DNA of 6,136 nt. Origin: Clostridiales bacterium. Lineage in GTDB: Bacteria; Bacillota; Clostridia; UBA8921. The DNA is taken from positions 1 through 6,136 of the forward strand of contig DOHE01000301.1 in NCBI GenBank assembly GCA_003535395.1. Reading direction: 5' to 3'. The notes beneath the pieces are model-generated. The model was not told the origin of the DNA. It saw nothing but the letters and a program-made list of their open reading frames with translations, and did no database searches. Shown here piece after piece: positions 1 to 5,547 of the stretch; the stretch's first letter is position 1, and each line of letters begins with the position of its first letter. Position numbers and translations under genes: made by a program.

Positions 1-153
1 TCCAGCTCTGGCCAGGATATCGCCCCGGGGCACCGCCCTTTCAATGGGAGACAGGCAACCGAAAAGGTTCGGAATCCCTTCGGCCGGGATATCCCGAAAC
101 AACGGATTGTCTTTGATCATTGCCATCCATCTTGAACTCAGGCTTACAGGCAT
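1..153 (-). CDS. Crp/Fnr-family transcriptional regulator, N-terminal part (runs off the window)
   Basis: Reading the minus strand from the ATG at 153-151 gives 51 codons open to the window edge. The translation includes KDNPLFRDIPAEGIPNLFG, then LSPIERAVPRGDILARAG. This is the usual opening of the cyclic-nucleotide-binding-like sensor domain of Crp/Fnr proteins: a short helix with a 'xPLFxxI' motif, a helix ending in a Leu/Cys-containing turn, then a first beta strand ending in 'G(D/E)xxxxxG'. The start is supported by AAGGGAGG at 166-159, five bases before the ATG. The sensor core and the DNA-binding helix-turn-helix lie outside the window, so the ligand and cofactor are unknown. The gene is divergent from the sulfatase and about 1.8 kb from the ferredoxin-hcp pair. 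Crp/Fnr regulators called HcpR commonly sit beside and control hcp in anaerobes, so an HcpR-like role is plausible but inferred. Family call fairly sure, role unsure. Confidence 0.75.
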   Translation of the reverse strand, partial: MPVSLSSRWMAMIKDNPLFRDIPAEGIPNLFGCLSPIERAVPRGDILARAG

Positions 154-173
154 CGGATCCTCCCTTGGAATCA

Positions 174-202
174 ATTATACTACAGTTCCCGTGCGAAAAC
201 AA
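174..202 (-). promoter_or_regulatory. Predicted promoter of the Crp/Fnr gene
   Basis: On the minus strand, TATAAT lies at 179-174 (a perfect -10). TTGTTT at 202-197 is a weak -35 match, 17 bp upstream. The predicted start near 167 would leave a leader of only about 14 bases, just enough for the AAGGGAGG ribosome binding site. The weak -35 suggests modest or regulated expression. Confidence 0.5.
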
Positions 203-206
203 ACCA

Positions 207-245
207 TAAATACTGCAAATTATGGCAGAAATATTACGTAGAACT
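207..245 (+). promoter_or_regulatory. Candidate AraC-type activator site before the sulfatase (copy 1 of a 39-bp element)
   Basis: This stretch matches 5486-5524 at 33 of 39 positions without gaps. The core is CTGCAAA (213-219) followed by GAAATATTACGTAG (228-241), the latter identical in both copies. In each copy the element ends 17 bp before a -10 hexamer, so it spans about -68 to -30 of the predicted transcript and covers the -35 position. This is the placement of class II AraC-family activator sites such as araI. Two loosely similar half-sites, GCAAATTATG (215-224) and GAAATATTACG (228-238), are spaced 13 bp apart. The binding protein is inferred to be the AraC regulator at 4568-5488. Confidence 0.6.
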
Positions 246-268
246 GGCACCTGTTTGCTGCCTATAAT
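240..268 (+). promoter_or_regulatory. Predicted activator-dependent promoter of the sulfatase gene
   Basis: TATAAT at 263-268 is a perfect -10 box. Seventeen bp upstream, at 240-245, is AGAACT, which does not resemble TTGACA and lies within the conserved 39-bp element. This suggests an activator replaces the -35 contact. Start predicted near 275, giving an 88-base leader. An 8-bp inverted repeat, TTTGCTGC (254-261) and GCAGCAAA (288-295), brackets the -10 and start site and could be an operator, but it is short. Confidence 0.55.
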
Positions 269-300
269 AAAATCAGAGGTTACTGCTGCAGCAAAAATAA

Positions 301-341
301 TTAAACCTTGCAGGAATAATGTGTTAAACCTTGCCAGGAAT
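301..341 (+). repeat. Imperfect direct repeat in the sulfatase mRNA leader
   Basis: TTAAACCTTGCAGGAAT (301-317) is repeated as TTAAACCTTGCCAGGAAT (324-341), differing by one inserted base. Each copy contains AACCTT, complementary to AAGGTT at 353-358, which overlaps the Shine-Dalgarno AGGAAGG (350-356). The leader therefore holds two alternative anti-Shine-Dalgarno segments. The repeat is plain in the sequence; a regulatory role is speculative. Confidence 0.6.
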
Positions 342-362
342 TTGAAACGAGGAAGGTTGAAA

Positions 363-1832
363 ATGTCAAAACAAATGAACGTGCTTCTTATCATGATGGA
401 TCAGCTTCGAGCGGATACGCTGGGATGCATGGGGCATCCGATCATAAAAACACCGAATCTGGACCGGCTGGCGAAACAAAGCACCCTGTTTACTCAGGCG
501 TACTGCACCACACCCCTGTGTGTCCCGTCCCGGACGACCCTGTTCACCAGCCAGTATGCCGGGTATAAGCGGGGCCGGTTTTCCAATGGCATTATCCTGG
601 GGGAAAAGGATCAGCATCTGCCGGGTGTGCTCCGGGAAAACGGGTATGAATTGGTGATGGTTGGGAAAAACCATGCTTTTGTGGACGAATATATGCGCAC
701 CTGGGCCTTCTGCGAGATGTATGATCTGCGGGGCAAGGAGGAAAAGGATTTTTGCTCCCCTCTGACGCCGGAGGACCGGAGGGTGAGGAACTGGCGGCAC
801 AACCAGGACATTGTTCCTATACAGGAGGGGGTCGTGAAGGTGCCCCAGCCGGGAGGGATCCAGGCGGATCCCAACGTATCCCAGACGGAGCATGCCCTGC
901 GGTATCTGAAGTCCAGGGACAGGAACCGGCCTTTCTTCATGTATTATTCCTTTGAATCACCGCATTTTCCTTACGTGGTACCGGAAGAATATTTTGACCT
1001 GTATGATCCGGAAACCATGCCCGGGCCGGAAGGACGGGAGCCGCTGCTTGGCGGCATGCCTACCCGGTTGTGGATGCAGTATTATGGACAAAAATATGAT
1101 ACTTTAAGTCTCTGGGACTACAAGCGTGTTCAGGCAACCTATCTGGCCCAGGTCTCCCTGGTCGACAGCCAGATCGGAAGGGTGCTGGACTGCCTGGAGC
1201 AAACCGGGGAGATGGACAGCACACTGATCGTATTTACGGCGGATCATGGGGACTTCTGGGGGAATCATGACCTGATCGGCAAGACCAATGCCGTTTATCA
1301 GGATCTGCTTCGGATCCCCCTGATGATCCGCATCCCCGGAGTGACTGCAGGAGAGAACACAGAGGCCATGACGGATAATACGGATGTTGCTCCCACCCTG
1401 TTGGAACTCCTGGACATCCCCGTCCCTGGATCCATGCAGGGCCGACCGGTCACCGGGATCGCCCGGACAGGGCAGGGGACCCATCGGGATCATATCCTGG
1501 CAGAAAGCCGCCTCGGGGAGATCCCGGCACTTACGGTGGATCAGTTGAAAGAGGCCATCGTCAACCGCAATGAACTTATGCAGAAGGAAGGCCACAGCTG
1601 GTTCGGAAAACGTCAGATGGGTTGGGTCCGGGGATATGTACGCCAGGATGGAATGAAAGTGATCACAAATGAAAATGACATCACCGAGATGTTCGACTTA
1701 AACCGGGATCCCCTGGAACGGCATAACTTGGCGGAAGATCCGGTGTTTGCCGGCTTGCGGCAGGAGCTGCTCGATCAAATGGATGAAGCGTTGAAAGAAA
1801 AATATGCCTGGAAGGCAAGCGACGAAATGTGA
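363..1832 (+). CDS. Cytoplasmic formylglycine-dependent sulfatase (alkaline phosphatase superfamily)
   Basis: The 489-residue product is predicted to hydrolyse sulfate esters. The signature C-x-P-S-R lies at residues 53-57 (CVPSR); Cys53 would be converted to formylglycine by a maturase such as anSME, not encoded here. Other expected active-site positions are Asp13 (MMDQLRAD), Lys102/His104 (GKNH), His201 (SPHFPY), Asp294-His295 (FTADHGD) and Lys307 before the typical YQDLLRIPLM segment. The C-terminus has the common sulfatase ending EMFDLNRDPLERHNL. There is no signal peptide, so the enzyme should act in the cytoplasm on an imported substrate. The reading frame extends upstream to 222, but 363 is chosen because AGGAAGG (350-356) lies six bases before it, the motif-containing N-terminus begins there, and the predicted transcript starts near 275. 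The substrate cannot be deduced. Neighbouring AraC and lipoprotein genes suggest a sulfated glycan or similar compound. Confidence 0.93.
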   Translation: MSKQMNVLLIMMDQLRADTLGCMGHPIIKTPNLDRLAKQSTLFTQAYCTTPLCVPSRTTLFTSQYAGYKRGRFSNGIILGEKDQHLPGVLRENGYELVMVGKNHAFVDEYMRTWAFCEMYDLRGKEEKDFCSPLTPEDRRVRNWRHNQDIVPIQEGVVKVPQPGGIQADPNVSQTEHALRYLKSRDRNRPFFMYYSFESPHFPYVVPEEYFDLYDPETMPGPEGREPLLGGMPTRLWMQYYGQKYDTLSLWDYKRVQATYLAQVSLVDSQIGRVLDCLEQTGEMDSTLIVFTADHGDFWGNHDLIGKTNAVYQDLLRIPLMIRIPGVTAGENTEAMTDNTDVAPTLLELLDIPVPGSMQGRPVTGIARTGQGTHRDHILAESRLGEIPALTVDQLKEAIVNRNELMQKEGHSWFGKRQMGWVRGYVRQDGMKVITNENDITEMFDLNRDPLERHNLAEDPVFAGLRQELLDQMDEALKEKYAWKASDEM

Positions 1833-1835
1833 ATT

Positions 1836-1849
1836 GTAGCCACGGCTAC
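1836..1849. promoter_or_regulatory. 14-bp palindrome, candidate operator of the ferredoxin-hcp unit
   Basis: GTAGCCACGGCTAC is a perfect 6-2-6 inverted repeat starting four bases after the sulfatase stop. Its centre is 41.5 bp upstream of the start site predicted from TACAAT at 1872-1877, the classic position for class II activation by Crp/Fnr proteins. It does not match the E. coli CRP or FNR consensus. The Crp/Fnr regulator at 1-153 is a reasonable candidate to bind it, by inference only. A small RNA hairpin is the alternative. Confidence 0.45.
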
Positions 1850-1877
1850 TGAATCCATCCCCGCGTTTGAATACAAT
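1849..1877 (+). promoter_or_regulatory. Predicted internal promoter for ferredoxin-hcp
   Basis: TACAAT at 1872-1877 matches five of six -10 bases. CTGAAT at 1849-1854, with a 17-bp spacer, is a poor -35, consistent with need for an activator at the adjacent palindrome. Start predicted near 1884, giving a 62-base leader. That start falls inside the left arm of the 13-bp inverted repeat at 1875-1887. Confidence 0.4.
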
Positions 1878-1941
1878 CACCTCATGAAACGATTCGACCG
1901 ACAGTACAGCTGCCGGAAAATCAAAAGATCATGAGGTGATT
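1875..1941 (+). promoter_or_regulatory. Long stem-loop that can mask the ferredoxin ribosome binding site
   Basis: AATCACCTCATGA (1875-1887) and TCATGAGGTGATT (1929-1941) are perfect 13-bp inverted repeats, 41 bases apart. The right arm contains the ferredoxin Shine-Dalgarno AGGTGAT (1934-1940). The loop holds a second hairpin, CCGACAG/CTGCCGG (1898-1904 with 1910-1916, one A-C mismatch). It is unlikely to be a terminator because only TTTT (1940-1943, partly within the arm) follows. Only RNAs started upstream of 1875 carry both arms. The alternative is a binding site for a dimeric DNA-binding protein. Confidence 0.6.
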
Positions 1942-1945
1942 TTCA

Positions 1946-2698
1946 GTGAAAAGAAATATTATAAAAATTGACGAAGAACTGTGCAACGGCTGTGGACTGT
2001 GTGTGGATGCCTGCCATGAAGGCGCTTTGAAAATGATCGAAGGCAAGGCCCGCCTTGTCTCCGATTCCTACTGCGACGGGCTGGGTGCATGCCTGCCGGA
2101 ATGCCCCACCGGTGCCATCTCGATCGAGGAGCGGGAAGCGGAGGAATTTAGCGGCGGAGCTCCCAAGGTCCTGGCCTGTGGCTGTCCGGGGACACAGTCC
2201 CGCAGCTTTGACCGGGATCGTGGCCCGGCCCATCCGGCCCATCCGTCTCATCCGGCCCATCCGGCCCATTCGGCCCAACCAGCCCATCCGGCCCATCCGA
2301 CCCATTCGTCTCACAGCCACAGTCCCAATGGATCCGAGCTGCGCCAGTGGCCGGTGCAGATCCAGCTGGTGCCGGTGCATGCGCCCTGGCTGGACAAAGC
2401 CCACCTGCTGATCGCGGCGGACTGCACAGCCTTTTCCTTTGCGGATTTCCATCAGAGCTTCATGAAAGGACGGATCACCCTCATTGGCTGCCCCAAGCTG
2501 GATAATGCGGATTATGCACAAAAGCTGACGGAGATATTGAAACGCAATGATATCATAAGTATCACGGTGGTGCGCATGGAAGTGCCCTGCTGCGGCGGCA
2601 TCGTACAGGCCGCCAAAACAGCGATGATGCAAAGCGGCAAGCTGGTGCCGTGGCAGGTCATCACTCTGGGCACGGACGGTGCGATTTTAGAAGATTAA
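1946..2698 (+). CDS. Ferredoxin-like 4Fe-4S protein with Hcp-associated C-terminal domain
   Basis: The 250-residue product starts at GTG, chosen because AGGTGAT ends five bases upstream and the family motif KIDEELCNGCGLC follows directly. Cys13, 16, 19 and 23 form a canonical 4Fe-4S motif. The second motif, CDGLGACLPECP, has Cys43, 49 and 53 but Leu46 where the fourth ligand would be. A CGCPG segment (78-82) follows, then a His/Pro/Ala repeat linker (94-126, ten His). The C-terminal domain starts near RQWPVQIQLV (133-142) and continues with LLIAADC, IGCPKLD and VPCCGG (Cys160, 182, 215, 216). From memory, this architecture is typical of proteins encoded directly upstream of hcp in Clostridia, where no Hcr reductase is present. 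I infer that it feeds electrons to Hcp. It is cytoplasmic, with no signal peptide or membrane segment, and is probably cotranscribed with hcp across a 57-bp gap. Confidence 0.88.
   Translation: MKRNIIKIDEELCNGCGLCVDACHEGALKMIEGKARLVSDSYCDGLGACLPECPTGAISIEEREAEEFSGGAPKVLACGCPGTQSRSFDRDRGPAHPAHPSHPAHPAHSAQPAHPAHPTHSSHSHSPNGSELRQWPVQIQLVPVHAPWLDKAHLLIAADCTAFSFADFHQSFMKGRITLIGCPKLDNADYAQKLTEILKRNDIISITVVRMEVPCCGGIVQAAKTAMMQSGKLVPWQVITLGTDGAILED
2228..2317 (+). repeat. 9-bp tandem repeat encoding the His-rich linker of the ferredoxin-like protein
   Basis: About ten in-frame units of GCCCATCCG (Ala-His-Pro) run through this stretch. Five units are exact. Others carry point changes such as TCT for GCC, TCG for CCG, or CAA CCA in place of CAT CCG. 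The last unit degenerates into Ser/His codons that continue to about 2323. The period of nine preserves the frame, so copy number could vary by replication slippage without breaking the gene. Confidence 0.92.
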
Positions 2699-2734
2699 TT
2701 AGAAGATTAATTAGAAAATTAATTAGAAGAATAA
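2687..2734 (+). repeat. Four 12-bp tandem copies of the ferredoxin gene's last codons and stop
   Basis: The unit TTAGAAGATTAA spans 2687-2698 and encodes Leu-Glu-Asp-stop, the true end of the ferredoxin gene. It is repeated exactly at 2699-2710, then as TTAGAAAATTAA (2711-2722) and TTAGAAGAATAA (2723-2734). The array fills most of the gap to hcp and ends just before its ribosome binding site (GAGGAGAGG, 2738-2746). All four units keep the TAA in the ferredoxin frame. Confidence 0.92.
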
Positions 2735-2755
2735 ATTGAGGAGAGGATGAATCTG

Positions 2756-4393
2756 ATGAGTTTGACAGAAAGCATGACCCGTATCAGGAACGACGATGCC
2801 CCGATGTTCTGCTTCCAGTGTGAGCAGGCAGCCGGGGGGAAAGCCTGCACCCGAACCGGAGCCTGCGGCAAAAAGCCGGAAGTATCCAACCTGCAGGATG
2901 AGCTTACCGGTGCGCTGACCGGACTGGCCCGGGCAGCCGGGAAGGCAGGATTGTCCGAAAACGACCCCCGCCGGCAGCACATCGACGCTCTGATGATCAA
3001 AAGCCTGTTTGCCACGGTCACCAATGTAAATTTTGATCCGGAGGATCTCCAGGCCATGATCCGTGAAGTCCGGGCGGAAAGTCGGGATCTGGGCGGGGCC
3101 AAGGAGCTCCCGGCAGAAGACCTGTGGTCCGGGGAAGAGGATATCGTGTCCCTCCGTTCGACCCTGCTCCTGGGGATGCGGGGCATGGCGGCCTATGCCT
3201 GGCACGCCCGCATTTTGGGGAAGGAAGACAGGAAGGTCAATGACTGGTTCCATAAGGGACTAAACGCCCTGGGCGAGGAGCATCCGGTTGCCGAATGGCT
3301 GGATCTTCTCATGGAATTCGGGCATATCAACTTAAAATGCATGGAGCTGCTGGATGAGGCCAATACCTCCGCCTATGGCCATCCTGTTCCGGTCACCGTG
3401 CCGCTGAAAGTGGAGAAGGGGCCTTTCATTATTATCTCAGGTCATGATCTGCTGGATCTGAAACAGCTGCTGGAGCAGACGGAAGGCAAAGGGATCCAGA
3501 TCTATACCCATGGTGAGATGCTGCCGGCCCATGGCTACCCGGAACTGAAACGGCATGCCCATCTCAAGGGAAATTTCGGCACGGCCTGGCAGAATCAGCA
3601 AAAGGAATTCGACGGGGTGCCGGCCCCTATTCTGTTCACCACCAACTGTCTGATGCCGCCCCGGGCCTCCTACGCGGACCGGGTGTTCACCACAGCCATG
3701 GTGGGTTATCCAGGTCTGATTCATATTCCGGATCCGGAGGATGAAAAGGGTGCAAAACCTCCCAAGGATTTTACACCCATTATCCAAAAAGCGCTGGAAT
3801 TGGGGGGATACTCCGAGGATCGTGAATTTACGGGGATCAACGGGGGCTCCACGATGACTACAGGGTTTGCCCGCAATACGGTGCTGGGGGCGGCAGACCA
3901 GGTGATCGCGGCGGTGAAGGCGGGAGCCGTGCGCCATTTCTTCCTGGTGGGCGGATGTGACGGGGCAAAACCGGGCAGGAATTATTATACGGAATTTGTT
4001 CAAAAAACCCCGGCGGACACGCTGGTGCTCACCCTGGCCTGCGGCAAATTCCGCTTCAATGACCTGGATCTTGGCAATATCGGCGGGTTCCCGCGCATCA
4101 TGGACATGGGCCAGTGCAACGATGCCTATTCCGCCGTACGGGTGGCGGTGGCGCTGGCAGAAGCTTTCGGCTGCGGCGTCAATGACCTGCCCCTCACCCT
4201 GGTGCTTTCCTGGTACGAGCAGAAAGCGGTATGCATTCTGCTCACCCTGCTGGCCCTGGGCGTTCGAAACATTTACCTGGGCCCCACGCTGCCCGCGTTC
4301 CTTTCCCCCGGTGTACTGTCGGTGCTGGTGGACCAATTCGGCCTTAAACCCACCACCACCGCCGAACAGGATCTAAAACAAATCCTTGGATAA
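2756..4393 (+). CDS. hcp: Hybrid cluster protein (hydroxylamine/nitric oxide reductase), class I
   Basis: The 545-residue product is a full-length Hcp. The N-terminal Cys19-X2-Cys22-X8-Cys31-X5-Cys37 pattern binds the cubane cluster and marks the class I type of strict anaerobes (the E. coli type has longer spacing). All hybrid-cluster ligands known from the Desulfovibrio protein are recognisable: His230 (SGHDLL), Glu254 (THGEML), Cys298 (TTNCLMPP), Cys401 (VGGCDGAKPGR, the persulfide position), Cys429 (ACGKFRFN), Cys454 (GQCNDA), Glu488 and Lys490 (WYEQK). The protein was first described as a hydroxylamine reductase; in E. coli it acts as a high-affinity NO reductase in the cytoplasm. ATG 2756 is preferred because GAGG of the ribosome binding site ends nine bases before it. 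ATG 2747 directly abuts that site and would add three residues. The ferredoxin-like gene upstream is the likely electron donor, and a terminator follows at 4451-4477. Confidence 0.97.
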   Translation: MSLTESMTRIRNDDAPMFCFQCEQAAGGKACTRTGACGKKPEVSNLQDELTGALTGLARAAGKAGLSENDPRRQHIDALMIKSLFATVTNVNFDPEDLQAMIREVRAESRDLGGAKELPAEDLWSGEEDIVSLRSTLLLGMRGMAAYAWHARILGKEDRKVNDWFHKGLNALGEEHPVAEWLDLLMEFGHINLKCMELLDEANTSAYGHPVPVTVPLKVEKGPFIIISGHDLLDLKQLLEQTEGKGIQIYTHGEMLPAHGYPELKRHAHLKGNFGTAWQNQQKEFDGVPAPILFTTNCLMPPRASYADRVFTTAMVGYPGLIHIPDPEDEKGAKPPKDFTPIIQKALELGGYSEDREFTGINGGSTMTTGFARNTVLGAADQVIAAVKAGAVRHFFLVGGCDGAKPGRNYYTEFVQKTPADTLVLTLACGKFRFNDLDLGNIGGFPRIMDMGQCNDAYSAVRVAVALAEAFGCGVNDLPLTLVLSWYEQKAVCILLTLLALGVRNIYLGPTLPAFLSPGVLSVLVDQFGLKPTTTAEQDLKQILG

Positions 4394-4436
4394 TGCATGC
4401 GGCCTCCCTGGATCATGCATGATGCATGCAGCCTCC
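4393..4436. repeat. Short direct repeat after hcp
   Basis: ATGCATGCGGCCTCC (4393-4407) recurs as ATGCATGCAGCCTCC (4422-4436), 14 of 15 identical and 29 bp apart. Between them, overlapping the second copy, is the perfect 12-bp palindrome ATCATGCATGAT (4412-4423). No function is apparent. Confidence 0.7.
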
Positions 4437-4450
4437 TTCAGAAACATTCG

Positions 4451-4477
4451 AAAAGCTCCGGTACGCCGGGGCTTTTT
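4451..4477 (+). terminator. Rho-independent terminator of the ferredoxin-hcp transcript
   Basis: AAAAGCTCCGG (4451-4461) pairs with CCGGGGCTTTT (4466-4476) in an 11-bp stem with one G-T pair and a TACG loop, followed by a run of five T (4473-4477). The A-run on the 5' side means it could also act in the opposite direction. It separates hcp from the araC promoter directly downstream. Confidence 0.88.
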
Positions 4478-4480
4478 CTG

Positions 4481-4509
4481 TTGATGCACTGCGCCGGATT
4501 TGATATAAT
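4481..4509 (+). promoter_or_regulatory. Predicted promoter of the AraC-family gene
   Basis: TTGATG (4481-4486) and TATAAT (4504-4509) are separated by 17 bp, and TG at 4501-4502 makes an extended -10. This is the best sigma-70-type promoter in the window. It begins four bases after the hcp terminator, so the regulator is probably transcribed independently of hcp. Start predicted near 4516, with a leader of about 52 bases. Confidence 0.75.
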
Positions 4510-4567
4510 AAAAGAAATAATTAGTTTGCTGTGATCAGTGTATGTGCCAGGAGAGGGGGAGATAGGC

Positions 4568-5488
4568 ATGTGGGATGGCAGACTGCTTCGGGTGGATGCC
4601 CGGGAACAGGCGATGATCAATGAGGAACATCGCCCGGAGATCGGAGAGAGCTTCCCTGTCCATGCCTACTATTCCGACAACCAAAAGGTGCGTATCCATA
4701 GCCGCATCCATTATCATTCCTATTATGAGCTTGTGCTTGTCTGTCACGGGAACTGTGATCTGATGGTGCATTATGAACTCAATGCCATGGTCGCAGGGGA
4801 CATGGCAGTACTGCCGGACAAGTCCATCCATTCCAGCTTTTGCCCTCCCGGGGAAGATACTCAGGTGCTCGTTGTCCAGTTCATGCCGGATTTTGTCTAC
4901 AATGGTACGCTGGATACTGTAGATTCCCGCTACATGGCGGCTTTTTTCAATTCTCTCCGTATGAAACGGCATGCCCTGTTCCAGACCGGGGAGGACCTGG
5001 CTATGCTGCAGGATCTGATATGGAAGCTCCTCCGGGAATATCAGGAAAAAAGGATGGGATATACGGTATATCTCCGGGCTTACATCGGCATGATCATCGC
5101 TTACCTGATCCGGCGCCTGTTCCGGAATGAAGAAGAACTTATCAACTACCTCCGGGACTATCACCGCATTGAGGAGGCTGTTTCCTTCATTGAGAAAAAT
5201 CACCGGGAGGCGATCACTCTGGCCATGGCCGCCAACCAGGCCAATCTGACCTATAACTATTTTTCTACGATATTCCACAAGATCACCGGCCATACCTTCA
5301 CCGAATACCTGAACCTGATTCGTGTCCGGGAATTTGAACGCATCATGTTGGGGGGCGGAAATTCCGTCTCTGAAGCCGCCACCGCTGCCGGTTTTGATAA
5401 TATCAGCAATTTCAACCGCGTCTACCGGAATCTTCGCAAGTCATCCCCGACCCAGGTCATTCAGGGGTTGAGGGTCGCGAAATCGTAA
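4568..5488 (+). CDS. AraC/XylS-family transcriptional regulator
   Basis: The 306-residue product has an N-terminal cupin-like sensor domain (about 35-110) with the motif IHYHSYYEL (residues 47-55; His48, His50, Glu54) and GDMAVLPDKSIHS. A helical linker follows, then a C-terminal AraC DNA-binding domain (about 200-300). The first helix-turn-helix lies around 216-238 and the second around 267-290, where AAGFDNISNFNRVYR matches the family signature 'GFxxxSxFxRxF' and is followed by SP at 293-294. ATG 4568 is chosen because a strong GGAGAGGGGGAG (4550-4561) lies six bases before it. A GTG at 4538 in the same frame would put that site inside the gene. Cupin-type AraC proteins typically sense sugars and activate uptake and hydrolase genes. 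The likely targets are the sulfatase and the lipoprotein gene, each preceded by the same 39-bp element. Ligand unknown. Confidence 0.93.
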   Translation: MWDGRLLRVDAREQAMINEEHRPEIGESFPVHAYYSDNQKVRIHSRIHYHSYYELVLVCHGNCDLMVHYELNAMVAGDMAVLPDKSIHSSFCPPGEDTQVLVVQFMPDFVYNGTLDTVDSRYMAAFFNSLRMKRHALFQTGEDLAMLQDLIWKLLREYQEKRMGYTVYLRAYIGMIIAYLIRRLFRNEEELINYLRDYHRIEEAVSFIEKNHREAITLAMAANQANLTYNYFSTIFHKITGHTFTEYLNLIRVREFERIMLGGGNSVSEAATAAGFDNISNFNRVYRNLRKSSPTQVIQGLRVAKS

Positions 5489-5524
5489 ATTCTGCAAACT
5501 TTAGCTGAAATATTACGTAGCACT
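5486..5524 (+). promoter_or_regulatory. Candidate AraC-type activator site before the lipoprotein gene (copy 2 of the 39-bp element)
   Basis: This copy begins on the TAA stop of the AraC gene and matches 207-245 at 33 of 39 positions in the same orientation. It contains CTGCAAA (5492-5498) and the identical core GAAATATTACGTAG (5507-5520). It ends 17 bp before TATCAT (5542-5547), the same spacing as copy 1 to its -10. Conservation of both sequence and spacing argues for a protein-binding site. Confidence 0.6.
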
Positions 5525-5547
5525 TCCAGTTCCTGACCCGCTATCAT
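5519..5547 (+). promoter_or_regulatory. Predicted activator-dependent promoter of the lipoprotein gene
   Basis: TATCAT at 5542-5547 is a five-of-six -10 match. The -35 position (5519-5524, AGCACT) is unlike TTGACA but like AGAACT at the sulfatase promoter. Start predicted near 5554, giving a leader of about 144 bases to the ATG at 5698. Confidence 0.5.

Noticed and set aside
222..362. Upstream in-frame extension of the sulfatase (ATG at 222)
   Set aside because: It lies before the predicted -10 box and within the conserved 39-bp element, has no ribosome binding site, and adds nothing resembling a domain or signal peptide. ATG 363 has a well-placed site.
2228..2317. CRISPR-like array
   Set aside because: The units are 9 bp, contiguous and in frame within a gene; there are no spacers.
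1943..2632. Long minus-strand open frame with an Arg-Met-Gly repeat, opposite the ferredoxin gene
   Set aside because: Its repeat is only the antisense reading of the 9-bp Ala-His-Pro array. The plus strand has clear iron-sulfur motifs and a ribosome binding site; the minus frame has neither.
3437..4336. Long minus-strand open frame opposite hcp
   Set aside because: It is a shadow of the strongly conserved hcp frame, with no recognisable motif or ribosome binding site.
4514..4524. GAAATAATTAG just after the araC -10 as a third copy of the 39-bp element
   Set aside because: Only a short AT-rich part matches, with a gap and without the CTGCAAA half, so chance is likely.
4538..4567. GTG at 4538 as start of the AraC gene
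   Set aside because: It would place the strong GGAGAGGGGGAG inside the coding region, and no site precedes it. ATG 4568 is correctly spaced from that site.
207..5524. The two 39-bp copies as ends or target duplications of a mobile element
   Set aside because: There is no transposase or integrase between them, the copies are diverged direct repeats, and the shared 17-bp spacing to a -10 box is better explained by promoter function. Duplication of a promoter segment is not excluded.
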